Assembly (NCBI GenBank): GCA_035291645.1
Contig: DATDRQ010000388.1
Span: 1-15,339 of the forward strand
Direction of reading: 5' to 3'
Length of the DNA: 15,339 nt
DNA from: DATDRQ01 sp035291645
Lineage (GTDB): Bacteria > Chloroflexota > Anaerolineae > Anaerolineales > UBA4823
The stretch's first letter is position 1; each line of letters opens with the position of its first letter. Shown one piece after another: positions 14,282 to 15,339 of the stretch. The notes beneath the pieces are model-generated. The model had not been told where the DNA came from, did not search any database, and was given only the letters and a program-made list of their open reading frames with translations. The translations under genes were made by a program, and so were the position numbers.

Positions 14282-14321
14282 AAAATGAAGACCCCCTCCA
14301 GCATTGATGCGCCAGAGGGGG
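14282..14321 (-). terminator. Likely intrinsic terminator of the kinase-like gene
   Basis: On the minus strand CCCCCTC pairs with GAGGGGG (14315-14321 with 14292-14298). The stem extends inward by about five more pairs, three of them G-U wobbles. The trailing strand continues TCTTCATTTTG, a moderate U-tract. It lies 26 nt after the stop codon at 14347 and is correctly oriented for that gene. Confidence 0.65.
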
Positions 14322-14346
14322 CCAGCCGGGGGGGCCGGGTCAGGAT

Positions 14347-15279
14347 TTAAAATTGGCGGGTAGAGACGTCTTTCAACCACTGGTGCCAGCGGTTGTCGGT
14401 GATGTGCTGGCGCACGCGGCCGAACCACAGATCGGCGTAACCCTGGAAGTCTTCGTCCAGCTTGGAGATGCCGGTCTGGGTGGTGCCCCACATGGCTTCG
14501 TGGATCTCCGACATCGGCCACATCAGCTTCAGGCGGGCGAAGTTCTGGGGGGTGACCTCGCCAAAGTACTCCTGCAGCAACAGGTGCACCTGGTCGTCCC
14601 GCAGGCGGTGGTGGTGACAGAAGTTGCCCAGGTCGAAGAAGATATCGCCCATGCCGGCGTATTCCCAGTCGAGCAGGCGGATCTCGCCGATCTCGCCGGG
14701 GACTTCCTCGTCCAGCCAGTTCAGGTTGAGCAGGTCGTCGTGGCAGGGGGTGGGGATGTAGGGGTCCTTGAGCAGCGCCTCTTCGCATTCGTGCATCTTG
14801 TGCCTGATCCAGTCGAAATCGAAGGGGAACTTGCAGTTGTTGCTCTTGGAAACGTCGGTGAGCCATTCCACCCGCCGGAAGACGTTGAACTCGCCTTTGA
14901 GGGGTGGGCATTGTTTGTGGAACAGGCGGACCTTGCGCACGACGCGGATGATATTATCCGGTTTGGTGATCTCCTCGGGCGGCAGCCGCTTGCCGTTGAC
15001 GAAACGGGTGACCAGGTAACCCTCGGGTTCGATGAAATAATCGACTTCTGGGGCTACGCCCAGCCTGCCGGCTTCCAGGTTGGCCTGGTGTTCGACATCG
15101 CGCTTGATGCCCAGCTTGTCGGTGTCGGCGCCGGTGATGCGCAAAACGTAGGACTTGCCGTCCGCATCGATCTTATAATTCAGGTTGGTGATGCCGCCGC
15201 CGAGCGAGGTGTAATTCACATCTTTGGCTTCGGCCAGGAACGGCACGCGGGCGATGGATTGTTCGACAGTAAGTGCCAT
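14347..15279 (-). CDS. Choline/ethanolamine kinase-like phosphotransferase
   Basis: This cytoplasmic kinase of the APH/choline kinase fold has 310 residues. The N-lobe shows LGGGITNLNYKI at 26-37, a glycine-rich nucleotide loop, and YVLRITG with a strand in the usual lysine region. In place of the lysine the strand reads YVLRITG, so R47 probably takes its role, as is common in choline kinases. Brenner's motif is CHDDLLNLNWL at 179-189, with H180, catalytic D182 and N187. The metal-binding motif is LLDWEYAGMGDIFFDLGNF at 202-220, with D204. The DWEYA...FFDL pattern favours choline/ethanolamine kinase (LicA-like) or a thiamine kinase over aminoglycoside phosphotransferases; the real substrate is unknown. 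ATG 15279 has GGAGG 6 nt upstream. A terminator and a 280-bp gap separate it from the transglutaminase gene, so it belongs to a different transcript, probably with a gene lying beyond the window edge. Confidence 0.9.
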   Translation of the reverse strand: MALTVEQSIARVPFLAEAKDVNYTSLGGGITNLNYKIDADGKSYVLRITGADTDKLGIKRDVEHQANLEAGRLGVAPEVDYFIEPEGYLVTRFVNGKRLPPEEITKPDNIIRVVRKVRLFHKQCPPLKGEFNVFRRVEWLTDVSKSNNCKFPFDFDWIRHKMHECEEALLKDPYIPTPCHDDLLNLNWLDEEVPGEIGEIRLLDWEYAGMGDIFFDLGNFCHHHRLRDDQVHLLLQEYFGEVTPQNFARLKLMWPMSEIHEAMWGTTQTGISKLDEDFQGYADLWFGRVRQHITDNRWHQWLKDVSTRQF

Positions 15280-15285
15280 AAACTT

Positions 15286-15290
15286 CCTCC
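15286..15290 (-). promoter_or_regulatory. Ribosome binding site GGAGG for the kinase-like gene
   Basis: Read on the minus strand, GGAGG lies 6 nt before ATG 15279. The spacing is ideal and fixes the start. Confidence 0.8.
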
Positions 15291-15294
15291 GGGA

Positions 15295-15339
15295 TTATTG
15301 TGATTTTTCGGCGATTTGCTGTGCTGTCAGACTCACCTG
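15295..15339 (-). CDS. Possible C-terminal tail of an upstream gene
   Basis: From the window edge one minus-strand frame reads QVSLTAQQIAEKSQ and ends at TAA 15297-15295. The stop lies 15 nt before the kinase ATG and just ahead of its Shine-Dalgarno site. That layout is typical of two genes in an operon. Fourteen codons are too few to identify a product, and another frame is also open, so this is tentative. Confidence 0.35.
   Translation of the reverse strand, partial: QVSLTAQQIAEKSQ

Larger units (their letters stand above)
14067..14346. other. 280-bp intergenic region between two minus-strand genes
   Basis: The stretch holds no convincing gene. From the kinase side it contains a likely terminator (14282-14321), a short hairpin (14244-14267) and a REP-like element (14204-14243). 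The remaining 14067-14200 should carry the promoter for the transglutaminase-cyclase pair. I could not pick a confident -35/-10 pair there. Confidence 0.7.

Noticed and set aside
14147..14346. Minus-strand open frame extending from the kinase region across the intergenic region
   Set aside because: It is a different frame from the kinase gene. Its final part translates the REP-like element (CEEGASPTKQS), a known type of false peptide.
14353..15303. Plus-strand open frame of 316 codons opposite the kinase-like gene
   Set aside because: It mirrors the kinase frame, has no recognisable motif and has no ribosome binding site. The minus strand has Brenner and DWEYA motifs and a good Shine-Dalgarno site.
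1..15339. CRISPR array, tRNA, rRNA, transposase or phage genes
   Set aside because: No regularly spaced direct repeats, cloverleaf-like segments, integrase or transposase motifs were found on reading both strands.

Overview
This window is bacterial chromosomal DNA. It is GC-rich, gene-dense and favours G/C at codon third positions. No rRNA, tRNA, CRISPR array, transposase or phage gene was seen. My best guess for the lineage is Chloroflexota, class Anaerolineae or a relative. The reasons are the gene mixture (tandem FemAB proteins beside an exopolysaccharide block, a TgpA-like transglutaminase protein, GAF-PAS-cyclase architecture) and an intergenic repeat of a type I associate with such genomes. 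This is inference from recall; no search was run.

Plus strand, 1-9898. The window opens inside the 3' end of leuS, followed by an imperfect hairpin. A small protein of an uncharacterised family comes next, with its own candidate promoter and a good ribosome binding site. A SAM-dependent methyltransferase follows, with codon use unlike its neighbours, then RidA, the enamine/imine deaminase. A surface-polysaccharide block begins at 2284: an ExoA-like family 2 glycosyltransferase, a polyprenyl-phosphate sugar-1-phosphate transferase whose ATG abuts the previous stop codon, and a membrane-anchored NDP-sugar 4,6-dehydratase (PglF/WbpM/CapD type). A strong hairpin separates these from two tandem, overlapping FemAB-type aminoacyltransferase paralogs. 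After a striking two-tier palindrome comes a PLP enzyme of the D-cysteine desulfhydrase / ACC deaminase family.

Minus strand, 15339-9895. A possible tail of an upstream gene is followed by a choline/ethanolamine-kinase-like phosphotransferase with a good Shine-Dalgarno site and a likely terminator. A 280-bp gap contains a REP-like element. Then come a TgpA-like membrane transglutaminase protein and, 2 nt after its stop, a GAF-PAS class III adenylate cyclase. The cyclase and the PLP enzyme converge so tightly that both stop codons lie within one CTAG.

Together, 2284-8770 looks like part of a cell-envelope locus: an initiating sugar-phosphate transferase, a sugar-nucleotide modifier, one elongating glycosyltransferase and two FemAB enzymes. 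Flippase, polymerase and most glycosyltransferases are absent, so a complete pathway would need genes elsewhere. The transglutaminase-cyclase pair may link an envelope or extracytoplasmic process to cAMP signalling. I see no clearly new multi-gene system. The most unusual signals are the palindrome at 8789-8865, the tandem FemAB pair and the transglutaminase-cyclase coupling.
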